A stretch of DNA of 64,000 bases from Limanda limanda (lineage: Eukaryota > Chordata > Actinopteri > Pleuronectiformes > Pleuronectidae). The stretch lies in the NCBI RefSeq assembly GCF_963576545.1, contig NC_083655.1:14896940-14960939 (forward strand). Direction: 5' to 3'. Position numbers and translations under genes: made by a program. The first letter of the stretch is position 1. Each line of letters starts with the position of its first letter. Positions 63,239 through 64,000 of this stretch are shown here, one piece after another. A model generated the notes under the pieces. The model was not told the DNA's origin. It was given only the letters and a program-made list of their open reading frames with translations, and made no database searches.

Positions 63239-64000
63239 GTAAATTTGACACTAAGCAAAAATACATATCATCCCATTAGTTTTCATCACAATGGAATGTG
63301 CTCATGACAACTGTTGTATCAGCTGCATCCAAAAATAAAGCTTCAGTGTCATTTGTGTTAACACTGCTAAAGAAAAGTTGGGTTGGGTTGGTGGAGGCAG
63401 CATTATAAATTGATGTCCTTTGGGGAAACAGGGATTCTGAACTACTGGATAATGTTGACTGTTATTGATGTTGATTAAATTAAAGCAATTATCAATTAGT
63501 AGGAAAAATACTTTTTCTTAAATCAGTGCCTCAGGACGTCTCCTGGTTCATTTTGTTTCCACACAACCTCAGAATCACTGAGGGCTAGAGACTTTTGCAA
63601 CAGTCGCAGAGAGATGATGGCTTTTTGCTTCTTGTTATGTTGAAATAATTATTTCCTTTATATGAGTTTTATTAATATTCATCTCAGTCACGAACATTTG
63701 TGTTATTTTCCCGCGTGTACGAACAAATTAATCGTCCACACAGCCCTTAGGAGTCACCTGAAAAATTTGAATTTGTTTTGTCAAGTCAGATCTATTTGAA
63801 AAGCCCAATGTCATAAAGAGACAGATGAGGTTTGGGAGCCTGAATCAGCAGTTTTTACTTCAGTAGAGGAGAAAAGTGCTGAATGGGAATTTAAGCATGT
63901 AAAGGAAAAAAACTGGGACTTGCATCAGGAATACTGTGCTTTTTAGAATTTATTTTATAATCTTTGTGTTGTGATCTTTTTATTTTTTATTTGTATTAAT
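63239..64000 (+). other. vav3: Start of vav3 intron 11
   Basis: AT-rich sequence with no exon or named repeat that I can support up to the window edge. Confidence 0.65.

Overview
The window is vertebrate genomic DNA, almost certainly from a percomorph-type teleost. The coding parts are short exons with GT-AG boundaries, separated by large AT-rich introns. The background is full of CA/TG microsatellites and familiar teleost dispersed repeats. No bacterial, organellar, tRNA, rRNA or CRISPR feature was found.

Left part (1-3361, minus strand): the first four coding exons seen of a J1-crystallin / selenoprotein J-like member of the ADP-ribosylglycohydrolase family. The gene runs off the left edge, so the part expected to carry selenocysteine is not visible. 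About 7 kb of intergenic DNA follows (3479-10540). It holds several teleost repeats and a degenerate GATA-like satellite.

Centre and right (about 10540 to the right edge, plus strand): the 5' portion of a vav3 gene, a Rho/Rac guanine-nucleotide exchange factor. Eleven coding exons join in frame to give residues 1-364: the calponin-homology domain, the acidic regulatory segment with tyrosines at 141, 160 and 173, and most of the DH domain. Intron 1 is about 15.3 kb and intron 2 about 28.8 kb. Exons 3-11 are packed into the last 8 kb. The PH, C1, SH3 and SH2 domains lie beyond the window.

The most unusual structure is in intron 2: two copies of one non-autonomous hAT-like DNA transposon (44768-46000 and 50798-51411). 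Each has CAGTGTTGGG termini and its own 8-bp target-site duplication. Both carry a broken fragment of a replication-type histone H3 gene on the minus strand. The short copy equals the long copy minus one 619-bp internal block, and the segments I compared base by base differ by one substitution, which points to recent movement. Other observations are TG microsatellites directly upstream of three splice acceptors, an upstream ORF whose stop overlaps the vav3 start, a MITE-like inverted-repeat element at 22116-22640, LINE 3' ends, and two RFX X-box-like sites.
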